A stretch of 64,000 nucleotides of DNA from Dugong dugon (Eukaryota > Chordata > Mammalia > Sirenia > Dugongidae), in the NCBI GenBank assembly GCA_030035585.1, contig CM057472.1, positions 86,983,601 to 87,047,600 on the forward strand, written 5' to 3'. A program made the translations under genes and the position numbers. Numbering within the stretch: the first letter of the stretch is position 1; every line of letters starts with the position of its first letter. Below are positions 32,613 through 43,128 of this stretch, in pieces. The notes beneath the pieces are model-generated. The model was not told the DNA's origin and did not search any database. It saw nothing but the letters and a program-made list of their open reading frames with translations.

Positions 32613-34511
32613 AGTCTATAAAAATACACTTTCATCTACACTTAAATATCTTTTCATTGTTTTTACTGCTTAAGTATATAAGTGTCTGGAGACAGTGTCA
32701 TTTATATTGACATTCCTTCCTCTGTTCTCTGTCCGATACTGCTGTGATTTCATTGTGTATATGCATTTTCTGAGAATATGCAATTGGCTAGACCCTGCAC
32801 CTCATGTAATAATTTATGGGAAACCTGGTTACTCTAGAGCAGGAGGAACTGAAGAGAAAGCAGGAATCAACTTGAAAGGTGCACACACCTGTTACAATTC
32901 ATACTTGGCTCATGCCCTAGCTCAGGAGCAACCCTGGTAGGGCTTGAAGGTTCCCATCATTAGCATCTCTTCGTTAAAGTTTGTTTCAATCTTTCTTTGA
33001 TCCAATATCTGTTCTCCATAAGGTGCATATTAATTTTCACATCATCCTGCTTGATGATGTCATGTCTGTTATCTGTTAACCTGGAGTATAGAAAATGAAT
33101 GCCTGGCTGCTAGTGAGTAATATTTCAGGGTGTTTGTGGATAAGCCCATAGCTGCTTGCATTTGCAGGACCTGAGAGAGACACTGGGATTTGGGAGATCT
33201 GGAGTTTAGGGAGCCAGGGAGGTCTCCAGCAGCTGTTAGTCAGCTTGCACTGCGTTTTTAAAAGCATGTGTGCAATTTTTTTGGTGTGATTTCCTCCCTT
33301 CCTACCCCCCAAATTACTGCTTAGGTCACTAACTGGAGAGAGTAGCAACCATGTTGATTCTTTATCTTTAACATTCGGTAACATCTCTTCTAAAATTTTT
33401 ATTATTAGGACAATAACTCATATACATGTTACAATGAATGATATAAGGAAACACTATATAAATGTTTGTTAAAATAAACAAATAAATGTAAATGCAATGC
33501 AAGAAGGTCAGGTTTGATCCAGATGCTTTTATCCCATTCTTCAGAGATAATAGCCATCAAAAGTATCACGTAGTTCCTTCTAGAAAATTTTCAGGTATGT
33601 ACAGACATGTGTACGTATGTGTGTACTACTCTGTTTTGCCTTCACAGATGGGATTGGTTGGAAATATCACTGGGATCCCAGCTGTTGACCCTCCTGCCAG
33701 GCACCCTGCGGCTCTGATCAGGGCCTCTGGGATACTAGTATCCACAAGAGGAAAACACTTTCTCCTCCTGCCAACTCTGGGGCCCGACCTAGGGCCATTA
33801 AACAGACTCATCAAAGCTTAGGAGGTCATTTCCCACATAGGTTCAGGAGCCACTGTCCTTTTGGGAAGATGACAAGCTGGAATATGGAGTAAAGCCTTAC
33901 TCTTCCTGAATTTCCCCAACATTTTAACACATTTGGAAGGCAGGAGAAGGGAAAACGGTGGTTGATTATTGTCTTCTTTTTTGTATTTCCATAACTTTTA
34001 ATAATGGCCATATATAACAATTAAGGAAAAACCTCAATGCTTTTTTTGAAAGAAGTATTACTAGCTCCTGATGAAGTGGAGTCTTAAGCTCCCAATTTAT
34101 TAAATGTACTAATACAGTTTTTATTGGCTACAAAATGATACAAAATCCTTTATAAGAAATCTTAGGGGACAGCTACCATTGTTTTATTGTAAAAGAATTG
34201 GGTCCAAGTGTCTACAGAAACTAGAAATGACATACAGTTGGTTCTGGATATGTGTGTTAAATTAGCAAGTGCCTTGAAATCCTCCTGAGCTATGATTCTC
34301 ATGGTGAGTAGTGAGATCACCCAGGGTGTTTTTAAAGCTGCACATGAACCTCCATTCTCTCCTTGCCTTACTTGTTGTAAATCACTGCTCTAGGGCAGTA
34401 GTTCAGTTCCCACTTTAAGTGCTTTGGAACCCTCTGGGGCCAGGGGGTTACTGCAGGTGGAATGTGAATCCTTCCAAATATAGCACATTATGTGCCGTAA
34501 ACAATATATTA
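32613..34511. other. Unassigned sequence
   Basis: About 1.9 kb without a confident family. 34290-34440 has weak resemblance to hAT-type MER repeats. Open frames at 33492-33821 and 33076-33384 have no recognised domains. Confidence 0.4.
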
Positions 34512-34595
34512 ATTACCATTCATTGAGAATTTACGCTTTGCCACTCACTGTTCTAGGAACTTCCATGTGTTTACTCATTCAACTCAGTAACCCAG

Positions 34596-35308
34596 TGTTA
34601 TGAATTGAATTGGGTCCCCCAAAAAGATATATTCAAGTCCTAACCTTTGGTACCTGTTTGGAAATAGGTTTTGTTTTTTAACTGACTTTGTATTTGAATT
34701 GAATTTTGATTTTTGATTACATGGTTGTTGTTGCGTGCCATCGAGTTGATTTCGACTCATAGCTACCCCCTGTGACAGTGTAGAACTGCCCCCATAGGAT
34801 TTTCTTTGCCATAATCTTTACAGAAGCAGAGCACCAGGCCTTTCTCCCTCGGAGCTGCTGGGGGGGTTCAAACCACCAACCTTTCGGTTAGCAGCCGAGT
34901 ACTTAACCATTGTGCAACTTCGGCTCTTTTAGGAATAGAGTCTTTGAAGATGAGGTCATAGTGGACTAGGGTGGGTCCTAATCTAATACGACTGATGTCC
35001 TTATAAAAAAGAACAAGAGAGACCAAGGTAAGAGATGCACAAAGGGAAGGCGGTCTTGTGGAGAATGAGACAGAACCTGTTGGAAGTAGAGCTGTAAGCC
35101 AAGGGACTTCGAGGACCGTTGGCTGTCCCCAGAAGCTAGGAGAAATGCATGGAACAGATTTTCTCTCAGAGCCCTCAAAGGCCTTCAACACGACCAACCT
35201 CCTCATTTTGGACTTCTAGCTTCCAGAACTGTGAGACAATAAATATCTGTTCTTATAAGACACCTAGTTTGCGGTACTTTGTTACAGTAGTCCTAGGAAA
35301 CTAATACA
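34596..35308 (+). mobile_element. Solo LTR, MaLR-like, TG...CA ends intact
   Basis: Starts 'tgttatgaattgaattgggt', ends 'aggaaactaataca'. Contains 'ttccagaactgtgagacaat' and AATAAA (35239-35244) before the 3' end. Flanked by 'cccag' (34591-34595) and 'cccaa' (35309-35313), a near-perfect 5-base duplication as expected for this class. Carries an AfroSINE. Confidence 0.85.
34724..34927 (-). mobile_element. AfroSINE type I, inside the LTR
   Basis: Antisense: 'cgtgccatcgagttgatttc', 'gccataatctttacagaagc' (type I), 'cggttagcagccgagtactt', 'ttgtgcaacttcggctc'. Younger than the LTR, which is younger than the MIR. Confidence 0.94.
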
Positions 35309-35512
35309 CCCAATGAAGCAGATACCATTTTAATCCCCGAGTAGATGAGCAAAATGAGACAGAGAAGAGTAAAGAAAGTAGCCTACAGTCCCTATACTAT
35401 TAGGAGGTGAAACGGGGGTTAAAATCCATGCTATCTGCTTCCAGAGTCACCCTTCTAACCACCGTGCCACGTACTACCCCTCAGAGTAGATGATACGTGC
35501 CATGCACGTGGG

Positions 35513-35545
35513 CTGTCTGTATGTGTGTGTGTTTGTGTGTGTATA
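35513..35545 (+). repeat. TG-rich microsatellite
   Basis: Imperfect (TG)n: 'tatgtgtgtgtgtttgtgtg'. Confidence 0.85.
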
Positions 35546-36048
35546 ATGGTTTTTCCAGAAGTTTGTAGATGCTGTTGGGATTGATCAAATAGACATTCAT
35601 TTAAAAGTGATGTTGAGTTTACATCAGATTTTTTTCATCCTTTTTGTTTTTGGTTAGTGGATTACCAAGATAGTGGTAATCTTCCAAATCTTTTGATGTT
35701 CTAAAAAGGCCATGGTCTGAAGGGCTGAACACTGCTGTTCTAGAGGAAGGTGGTGGGCAGGGAATCAAATACACACCATCTCAACCACTCAATCAAATAT
35801 ATACAACTTCCTTCTCAACCAGCTCCCCTCTAGCTCTTCTCATCTCTCTTGTTCTCAGTGAAGATCCAATTGCATGCACATTCATTCTCTGTGATGTGGA
35901 CATGTGCTGGAAAAATAAGTTGCTAAGCACTACTTTGGGAGTCATCCACTAAGATATGAAAATTACCATGTCACATAACCTCCTTCTCCCTGGAAACATT
36001 CACTGTGAGGAAATTTATGCAGTTTGTATTCTGTATGAGGGGCATAGC
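35546..36048. other. Unassigned sequence
   Basis: Nothing recognised. Confidence 0.4.
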
Positions 36049-36049
36049 C

Positions 36050-36190
36050 CCAGCTCCTCTATGGTCTGTGTTACTTTCAACAAGCCATTCTACCTTTCTC
36101 TGCCTCAGTTTCTTCATCAGTAAAATGGAAATAACAATCTCTGTCTTGCCTACTTGAGAGAGTGGATGCAGAATTAAATGGCATAGTGAT
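36050..36190 (+). mobile_element. MIR SINE
   Basis: Sense MIR: 'tttcaacaagccattctacc', 'tctctgcctcagtttcttca', 'atcagtaaaatggaaataac', 'agaattaaatggcatagtg'. Confidence 0.8.
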
Positions 36191-37256
36191 TCTTTTTTTT
36201 GTTTTTTTAAATTGTATGTTCTTTTATTTATTTTTCAAAATGTTGAATGCCTACTCTGTAACAGGTTCAGGGATTCCAGTAGTGAATAAGACAGGCAAAG
36301 TGCCAACCCTTGCGAAGCTGACATTGCATTTAGGGAAGACAGACAAAAAGAAAAAAGAAAACATTATCAGGTGGTGGTAAGTGCTATGGAGAAATATAAT
36401 CAGGGTAAGGGGGATAGGGAGGGAGTTGATTAATTTATATAGAAAGTCAGGAAAGGCCTCAATGTTGAGTCTGTATTTGAGTTGATACCTAAGGGTGTCA
36501 GGGAGTGAGCCAGAAGGGTATCAGGGGAGCTGGTGTCAGGCAGAGGAAACAGCAAGTGCAAAGGCCCTGAGGTGAGATAGGACTCTGCTCGGCGAGCTAG
36601 AAGCACAGGAAGGAGCTGGTATGTTGGGGCGGAGGGAACAAGGTCTAGAGTACAGATGAGGTCAGAGGGTTACAGAGACGAGATCACAGAGGGCTAGGAG
36701 TGGGATGGAGCCAGGGAAGAATTTGAGCAGAGAGTGATATGCCCTGATTTATACTCTAAAAGGCTGATCACTTTGGCTGCATGTGGAGGATAGACATCTT
36801 AGGGGATAAGCTAGGGAGGAGGGAATCTTCTTAGGAGAATATTGTCATAATCCAGGTAAGTGTGATAGTGGCTTAGGCCAAGATGCTAGTGGTAGAAGAG
36901 GTGGGAGAAAAGATCTGGTCCTGGATCTATTTTGAAGGTAAGCATGATGTGGTTTGTTGATGATTGGGGTATGAGAGAAAGACAGGGGACAAGGGTGATC
37001 CCAAGGATGTTATCAAGGTTTTTGTCTGAGAACCTGGAGTTATGGGGTTGTCATTTACTGAGATGGAAAAGACTGTGAGAGAAGCAGATTTGGAGGGAGG
37101 GTTAGAAATTAGGGGTTCAGCTTTGGAGTTATTAAGTTTTAGTGTCTATGAGATACCCAAGTAGAGACATGAAGTAGGCAGTTGTATGTGTGTGATTTGA
37201 GTTTAGGGGGAAGTCTAGGCTGGACCTATGAATTTGAGAGTCATTAGCATATACAT

Positions 37257-37423
37257 AAGGAGCCCTGGTGGGCAGTAGTTAAGCACTTGGCTGCTAACCA
37301 AAAGGTCGACAGTTTGAACCCACCAACCACTCTGCGGGAGAAAGATGTGGAAACCCTATGGGGCAGTTCTACTCTGTCCTGTAGGGTCTCTATGAGTTGG
37401 AATCAACTCAGTGGCAATGGGTT
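37257..37423 (+). mobile_element. AfroSINE type I with internal deletion, perfect target-site duplication
   Basis: Sense: 'aaggagccctggtgggcagt' head. The anticodon-arm equivalent is 'ttggctgctaaccaa', with 7-base loop CTGCTAA. Box B region 'gacagtttgaacccaccaac', then 'gggagaaagatgtgg' joined directly to 'aaaccctatggggcag'. About 30 bases of the type I centre are missing. Flanked by identical 12-base copies of 'tagcatatacat' (37245-37256 and 37424-37435). Confidence 0.97.
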
Positions 37424-37534
37424 TAGCATATACATGTTACTGAATGCCATGAAACTGGATGGGAGCACATAGAAATTGAGTGTAGATAGGGATGAGGCTG
37501 AAGAGCTGATCCCTGGGGTTCAGTTGTTTAGAGC

Positions 37535-37728
37535 AGGGCTTGGCAGACAGCAGCCAGATTATTGTCTCCTTTTGTAAATAAAGTTTTGTTAGAACACAGC
37601 CAATTCTCGTTCGCTTACATGTTGTCTGTGACTGCTTTCTAGCTACAATGGAAGAGCTGAATATCTGTGACAAAACTGTATGGCTTGCAAAGCCAAAAAT
37701 ATTTACTATCTGGCTTTTTACAAGCAAG
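37535..37728 (+). mobile_element. hAT-type non-autonomous DNA transposon
   Basis: 'gcagggcttggcagacagca', 'ttttgtaaataaagttttgt', 'tagaacacagccaattctcg', 'caaaactgtatggcttgcaa' and 'atatttactatctggctttt' match the widespread mammalian repeat that starts 'ggtcggcaaac'. Family name not fixed by eye. Confidence 0.75.
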
Positions 37729-37874
37729 GCTTATTGACATTTGTTTTACAGATCAAGGAGATGAGGGGAGTCTATCAAAGAAGACTGTGAAGAAATAGCC
37801 TGAGAGCTAGTAGGATCCCAAAAGGGAGGTTTGAGTTGGAAGCCAGCTGGTGCAGGGGTTTCAATCAACAACAT

Positions 37875-38025
37875 TTGTTGTGTGATTACTGCCTAGGCAA
37901 GTTACTTACTTCATCTAGGAGGACAATAGTAGGACAGGATTATGGTGAGGATTGAATGAGATGATACATGTAAAACACAGCTGTGCATGGCATATAGCAA
38001 GTGCTCAGTAAATGTTTTAATAGCT
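37875..38025 (+). mobile_element. MIR SINE
   Basis: Sense MIR 3' half: 'ggtgaggattgaatgagatg', 'atacatgtaaaacacagctg', 'agcaagtgctcagtaaatgt'. Confidence 0.83.
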
Positions 38026-38785
38026 CCCACTTCTACTTGCATAGCTTGAGGTCCTCAGCCTAGGCTGTGTACTAGAGCTGAATGCAGAATGTTTTATGAC
38101 TGCCCCACCTCCACTTGACTGAGTAAGCCATATGACCTGTGCTCAGGGCCCAGAGGATAAGGGAGAAGGGTGAGCCATGCCCCCTATCAACCGTGTACAC
38201 CCTGTCCCCCAAGAACACCTTGAAAGAGAGCTCTGACCCTCCAAAACCTGCTTTTATCTCCTATCTCTGGCAAACAGTCTCTACTGAAAGCTTTTGAGCA
38301 AACGGAAAATCCATCTTTATGAGATTACTAATGTCAACACAGTCCCTGTATCAGGATTTTAAAGGCTTCTGTGGCGCTGTGCCTGTGACTACGTTGGATG
38401 GCAGCTTTTACCTGAGGTATTATACAACATGCCCCTAATGCTGGAGAAGGATCTAGAATTATACATCTAGGCGAGGGATGCTTCTCCCAGGAAGAGCCTT
38501 GGATGAGAAGCTTGAAGAGGGAAGTGAGGCCCACTGGGGCTCTTCTAAAGAACCCGAGGCTAAAGCTTGGATAGGGAAAGACATACTTTGTATTTCTGTA
38601 CCAGGTTTGGCATTCAGCGTGGCAGCGTCACCCCTGGTGCCTCTGGGTAAAGAGTAACTGGAGACCATGGGAGTGTTTGCCCTTTTGGGAAGGTCATGAA
38701 CAAGAATTTGGTCTTTGCTACTCACTTGTTCTTGTATCTGTTATTGGTCTCCTTCTTCCTATCATTTCTATTTTCCCTGGTCAGT
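38026..38785. other. Unassigned sequence
   Basis: No repeat or gene recognised. Confidence 0.4.
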
Positions 38786-38793
38786 CTCTAAAG

Positions 38794-39077
38794 CAGTGGT
38801 TCTCAAAAGTGTGATTCCTGCACCAGCAGCATCAATATCACCTGGAGACTTGTTAGACATGCAGGTCCTCGTGCTATACCCAACCTATGGAAAGAGCAGC
38901 ATGTGATGTATGACTTCGGGCAAGTCAGTTAACCTCTCTGAAATCCAGTTTCCTCCTATGGAACAAGGGGATAATCATAGTACAGGATTATTGCAAAGAT
39001 TAAATGAGATGAACAAGCCCCTGAGTTTAACAAGTCCTCCAGGTGATTCTAATTATGCTAAAGTTTGAGAACCACTC
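38794..39077 (+). mobile_element. MER5A hAT element with intact ends and a MIR inside
   Basis: Terminal inverted repeats 'cagtggttctcaaa' (38794) and 'tttgagaaccact' (about 39064-39076). Flanked by identical 8-base copies of 'ctctaaag' at 38786-38793 and 39078-39085, the size expected for hAT transposition. MER5A-specific 'caccagcagcatcaatatca' and 'aacaagtcctccaggtgatt' flank an inserted MIR. Confidence 0.95.
38891..39016 (+). mobile_element. MIR SINE inside MER5A
   Basis: 'gacttcgggcaagtcagtta', 'acctctctgaaatccagttt', 'tcatagtacaggattattgc' and 'aaagattaaatgagatgaac' are MIR core and 3' sequence, placed between the two halves of MER5A. Confidence 0.88.
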
Positions 39078-39085
39078 CTCTAAAG

Positions 39086-39878
39086 ACTCTTTCAAAAGAT
39101 TTTCATTTTGGGAAAATCAGAAGTTCCTGCTATGAGAATTTTCCAGATTTTATCCTCTTACAGATCACAAACGATTTTTAATCTGAGCCAATCTGCCAGT
39201 CGTCTTTCCAAAATTGATTAATATTCTCCCATTTTCTTTAAAAAAACAAAACAAAACCTTAAACAATAGATACAAGCCGTAATTTAACCTTTGCTTAAAG
39301 ACTCAAGGTATAATCATGGACATCATTACTGCTATGTTGGGTGTAGGGGCTCATATTTCTATGCTTTTGTGTTCTCTTGCCAGCTTTTTAGCTTTTAAAA
39401 TACTTTTAGTTATTTGTTACTTCTTAATTGTCCGGTTGTCAGCTATTGTTACCGTAAGTATGAGCTGCATCATTTTGATTTTTTATTTTTAACTTGATTT
39501 TGAACAGGAACTGAAATAACCAAAATGGTTAATAACGTGTGTAAAGGAAGAGTAAATAAATAAAGATAAGAATAAACAACTAAATGAGGCGCAGAGGGAA
39601 CATTTTTCTTCCCCAAGTATGAGCTTCTGTGCCTGAATTTTGTAGCATGAAATTTCACTTCTCAGATGCCTTTCTGTTTACTCCTGATTAGGTTCTCAAT
39701 AGCTGAGGTTTTGAATAAGTGAAAAATTGTTGTGCCATCCTCATCACTCAGTAGTGTCTCCTGAATATTGTTTTGCAGCATCCTATTGCACTTTCCTACA
39801 TTTCACGTATCTATCTTTCTTTCTTGTTGATATGTACATTTTCCTAAAAACTATGATTTGTAACTTGTATCACTCAAC
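39086..39878. other. Unassigned AT-rich sequence
   Basis: Nothing recognised with confidence. Confidence 0.4.
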
Positions 39879-40034
39879 CAACCAAACCAAAGCTGTTGCT
39901 GTTGAGTCGATTCTGACTCATAGCAACCCTATAGGACAGAGTAGAACCGCCCCAGGGCTTCCAAGGAGCAGCTGGTGTATTTGAACTGCTGACCTTTTGG
40001 TTAGCAGCTGAGCTTTTAACAACTGCACCACCAA
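39879..40034 (-). mobile_element. AfroSINE, short form (first of a tandem pair)
   Basis: Antisense: 'gttgctgttgagtcgattct', 'gaccc'-like 'caaccctataggacagagta', 'ccaaggagcagctggtgtat' (central block absent), 'ggttagcagctgagctttta', 'aactgcaccacca'. Confidence 0.94.
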
Positions 40035-40207
40035 ACAAAACAAAACAAAAAACAAACCCGTTGCCTTTGAGTCAGTTCCAACTCATGGCAACCCTATAGG
40101 ACAGAGTAGAACTACCCCATAGGGTTTCCAAGAGGTGGCTGGTGGATTCGAACTGCCAGCCTTTTGGTTAGCAGCCAAGCTCTTAACTACTGTACCACTA
40201 GGGCTCC
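40035..40207 (-). mobile_element. AfroSINE, short form (second of a tandem pair)
   Basis: Antisense with (CAAAA)n-type tail 'aacaaaacaaaacaaaaaac', 'cgttgcctttgagtcagttc', 'ccaagaggtggctggtggat' (central block absent), 'gcagccaagctcttaactac', 'gtaccactagggctcc'. Its tail abuts the 5' end of the previous copy. Confidence 0.95.
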
Positions 40208-41188
40208 TTATATCATCCAGTCACATGGAAATAATGCTTCTTGGAGTAGAAGGTAATAACTAAATGTGAAGTGCCCCCTTCACGTTCCCTCTATTACTGT
40301 TGTTCCACTTCCACTTGGTTTCCAGTGCAGGCCTGAGATTCCTGGGTTCTAGAATTGGCTGGCTAGGCCACTAAGTGCCTGTGTTGTATTAGGCAAATCG
40401 CTTGGCTTCTCTGGAGATTGAGTGGCATTGTTGTCAATGTGGATGGTACTGCAGCAGTAAGCTAGAATGCAAATCAATAGCACAAGTGGGAGCTCAACAC
40501 CATATATACCTGTGAGACATTGTTGTTAAGATGCATCCGAGGCTTTTTGTAGGCCTAAAGATTGCTTCCTCACTCCGCCCTTCCCTCACTCCATATCCAG
40601 CTGCCTTGGCTCAGAGACTTTGGGACTGTGCTGTATTTTTTCCGTCATGCTTCAGAGAGTGCCCAGTCAACACAGACGTGAAATAAAGCCACAAAGAGAA
40701 AGCTGATATTCACCACAGAAAATGTTGGAGGGAAAGACAAGAAGGCTCAGTGACAACTCCACAAACAACTCTTATTATGGCTGTGGAAGGCACAATAGTG
40801 TGTGTAATGCAGCGTTTTGGCTGTTCTCTAGGCTTGGGAACCTGGTGCATTCTGAGATGTAGGGGATACCAACTATTTAAATGACATGCCTGCTTGGTGC
40901 CTGCTAGTTCCTGAAGGGGACCCAGTTTCTCAGGTAGGCAGGGGCATCCATTCCACTGGTAAAGACCATTCTGGTCGTCTCACCTGTGACCAAATCCAGG
41001 AGGCCCCAAGAAGCCACATCACTGAGATTCAGAGGAACATCTGCTCTTCTGAGCAGACTGCTCCCTCTGGTTGAGTTTAATTTGGGTGCCTTTCTTTTCC
41101 CAGGAGAGGATGCTTACTCTTTTGCTCCTGAAGGACATGTAAGAAGACTTCCACACCCCTAAAGGAAGCCTCTGAAAGGGCAAAGTCA
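40208..41188. other. Unassigned sequence
   Basis: Possible small MIR remnant near 40385-40415 ('aggcaaatcgcttggcttct'). No gene recognised. Confidence 0.4.
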
Positions 41189-41189
41189 G

Positions 41190-41455
41190 TTTGCTTCAAC
41201 TCCTTTCTGCCTATCCCAATTCTACTCACTCCTTAAAACCCAGTTTAGGCCTGACCTTCCCCTTGAAACCACCACAGACTTCAGTCTTCATGACCCCTCT
41301 CACCTCTGACCTCCTTTATCAATTATTGCCTGACATTCTCCTTGGCTCTTACTACCTGTTGCCTTGTTGGTTAAATTTATTATGAGTGTATTTCATTTTG
41401 CTTCCTCTTGCAGATTGTGAGCAACTTGTGGGAAGGGACAGGTCTTGCTTATAAA
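41190..41455 (+). mobile_element. L2 LINE 3' region
   Basis: Sense L2-like: 'cttaaaacccagtttaggcc', 'tgaccttccccttgaaacca', 'cttgcagattgtgagcaact', 'tgtgggaagggacaggtctt'. Confidence 0.7.
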
Positions 41456-42568
41456 TCCTGGCCTTACTTTTGGGCCAGAACACACCTGGGGTAGTGAAGG
41501 CCTAGCACCTGGGCTAAGAAACTGTGTCTCAGGGGCTGGGCTGGGCTCAGCAGGGGGTTTGCTCCAAAGACAGCAGAGCCAGCAGAAAGAATTGAGTGGG
41601 CTCGAAGCTTCTTATGCAAGGGAGGAAAGGAGGTCAAAACCAGGGAAACAATCAAGGTTAGAAGTCAGGGGATTAGGAGTCAGGTGATAGCTGAGAACTG
41701 AAGCTATGAGGGGTTCCCTTGCCAGGGTTAGGAGGCCTCTTTGCTGTTTCATGGTGCAAGCTGTTATGTGGGACAGGCCAGTTCCCTTAAAGGATTCATG
41801 AAGGTTAGACATTTATGTTGTGTTGGCTTCCGAGGGTGGGCCTATGGAAGTGTAGATCTCTCTCTGATCTGGGTCCACAAAGAGACCGTGGTCTCACTTC
41901 CCTCCCCGGTAAAATGCAGAAGCTGGACTCCATCCTTTCTTGCTCCAAGGTCCTAGCAAATTAGTTGAGGGAATTGGGAGCAGACCAGTCTCTTATGTAA
42001 TGACTAGATGTTCCAAGGAATACCTTTTTAAAGAATTTTGGACCTAGAAACATTTCCTTTACCAAGGAGTGGAGGCTTGGAACCAAAAGCTAGACCATTT
42101 CTAAAGGGAAGTTAAATATTTTCTTCATTGGCAGGGAAGACCCTATATATTCAAGAACAGAAAGGAACGATTACACGGTTTTGGGGAAGAGGATGGGCCT
42201 ATTTCCTCTAAGGATAGTGAATTGCAATTGATTAAAAATGGGAATGGAACAAAATGGTGGCTAGTGACTGTCATCAGAGAAGTAAATGCTTTTCATACCA
42301 GAAAAAGGTGAGGGAACATTGATACATATGAAGCTGTGGCTTTAATTAGCTGATGCCTGTATGATGATGCTGGTACTCGGGAGATCTGCTTCTCAGTAGG
42401 AAGAGGTTTGTTTTTGGAGGTAGCGAGCTGTGTCCCCATAAAATCCACAGCATCGAAGAAGCCAATTCAGAACAGAAGGGCTGGGGGAGTTGAGTGGTCA
42501 GTTGCCATGGTGAGCAGAGCTTCCCTGCTGAGAAACTTGTACCTGTCTGTTGCACCAGGGCCCTGCAT
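41456..42568. other. Unassigned sequence
   Basis: The composition of 41470-42060 recalls a decayed LTR, but I cannot name one. Confidence 0.35.
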
Positions 42569-42569
42569 G

Positions 42570-42960
42570 GTGTGATGATGCTTCTCAGATGTTAAGGTGC
42601 ATACAAATCACCTGGGGATCTTGTTAAAATGTAAATTATGATTCAGTAGGCCTGGGGTGAAGTCCCTGGGTGGTGCAAATGGTTAACCTGCTGGCCTGCT
42701 AACCAAGAGGTTGGAAGTACAAGTCCATCCAGAGATGCTTTGGAAGAAAGGCCTGGTGATCTCCTTCTGAAAAAGCAGCTAAAGAAAACTCTATAGAGCA
42801 CAGTTCTGCTCTGACACACATGAGGTTTCCATGAATTGGAGTTCACTTGACAGCAACTGGTACTGGTAGGTTTGGGGTGGGGCTCAGGACTATTTCTAAC
42901 CAGCTTCCAGGTGCTGCTGATGCCCTGGTCTGTGGACCATGTTTTGAGTAGCAAGTGTAT
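42570..42960 (-). mobile_element. MER5A hAT element split by an AfroSINE
   Basis: 'gatgcttctcagatgttaag', 'aaatcacctggggatcttgt' and 'gattcagtaggcctggggtg' on the left; 'ttctaaccagcttccaggtg', 'gctgctgatgccctggtctg' and 'accatgttttgagtagcaag' on the right, in MER5A antisense order. Confidence 0.85.
42660..42867 (+). mobile_element. AfroSINE type II inside MER5A
   Basis: Sense: 'aagtccctgggtggtgcaaa', 'ccagagatgctttggaagaa', 'aggcctggtgatctccttct', 'acacatgaggtttccatgaa', 'cacttgacagcaactggtac'. Flanks 'aggcctggggtg' (42648-42659) and 'aggtttggggtg' (42868-42879) are a 12-base target-site duplication with two mismatches. Confidence 0.95.
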
Positions 42961-42984
42961 AGTGGACACTGGCAGAAGTAGTGG

Positions 42985-43128
42985 ACCTGAGTTCTAGACC
43001 TAGCTTGGCCCTGTGTGTGGCCTTGGGCAAGTGCAAGTCACTCACCCTCTAAGACACCCAGTTTCTTCACCAGTGGCAAAAGAGGGAAGTGGACTAGGTC
43101 CTTTCCAGTTCTAAGATGCAGTCTCAAA
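42985..43128 (+). mobile_element. MIR-type SINE
   Basis: 'gttctagacctagcttggcc', 'gtgtggccttgggcaagtgc', 'aagtggactaggtcctttcc', 'agttctaag'. The ending resembles the MIR variant with a 'ctttccagctctaa' tail. Confidence 0.78.

Larger units (their letters stand above)
34512..35480 (-). mobile_element. MIR SINE split by an LTR
   Basis: Left half 34512-34590 ('cattcattgagaatttacgc', 'ctcactgttctaggaacttc') and right half 35314-35480 ('agatgagcaaaatgagacag', 'tctaaccaccgtgccacgta') form one antisense MIR once the LTR at 34596-35308 is removed. Confidence 0.8.
36225..37860 (-). mobile_element. L2 LINE, long antisense fragment, twice interrupted
   Basis: The longest L2 here. Antisense landmarks in order: 'gtgaataagacaggcaaagt' near 36283, 'aacagcaagtgcaaaggccc' near 36549, 'gaggtcagagggttacagag' near 36658, 'ctctaaaaggctgatcactt' near 36754, 'cataatccaggtaagtgtga' near 36847, 'gtcatttactgagatggaaa' near 37051, 'gagatacccaagtagagaca' near 37150. 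Interrupted by an AfroSINE (37257-37423) and a hAT element (37535-37728). No intact frame. Confidence 0.85.

Noticed and set aside
34868..35206. 112-codon minus-strand frame
   Set aside because: Lies within the MaLR-like LTR and its AfroSINE.
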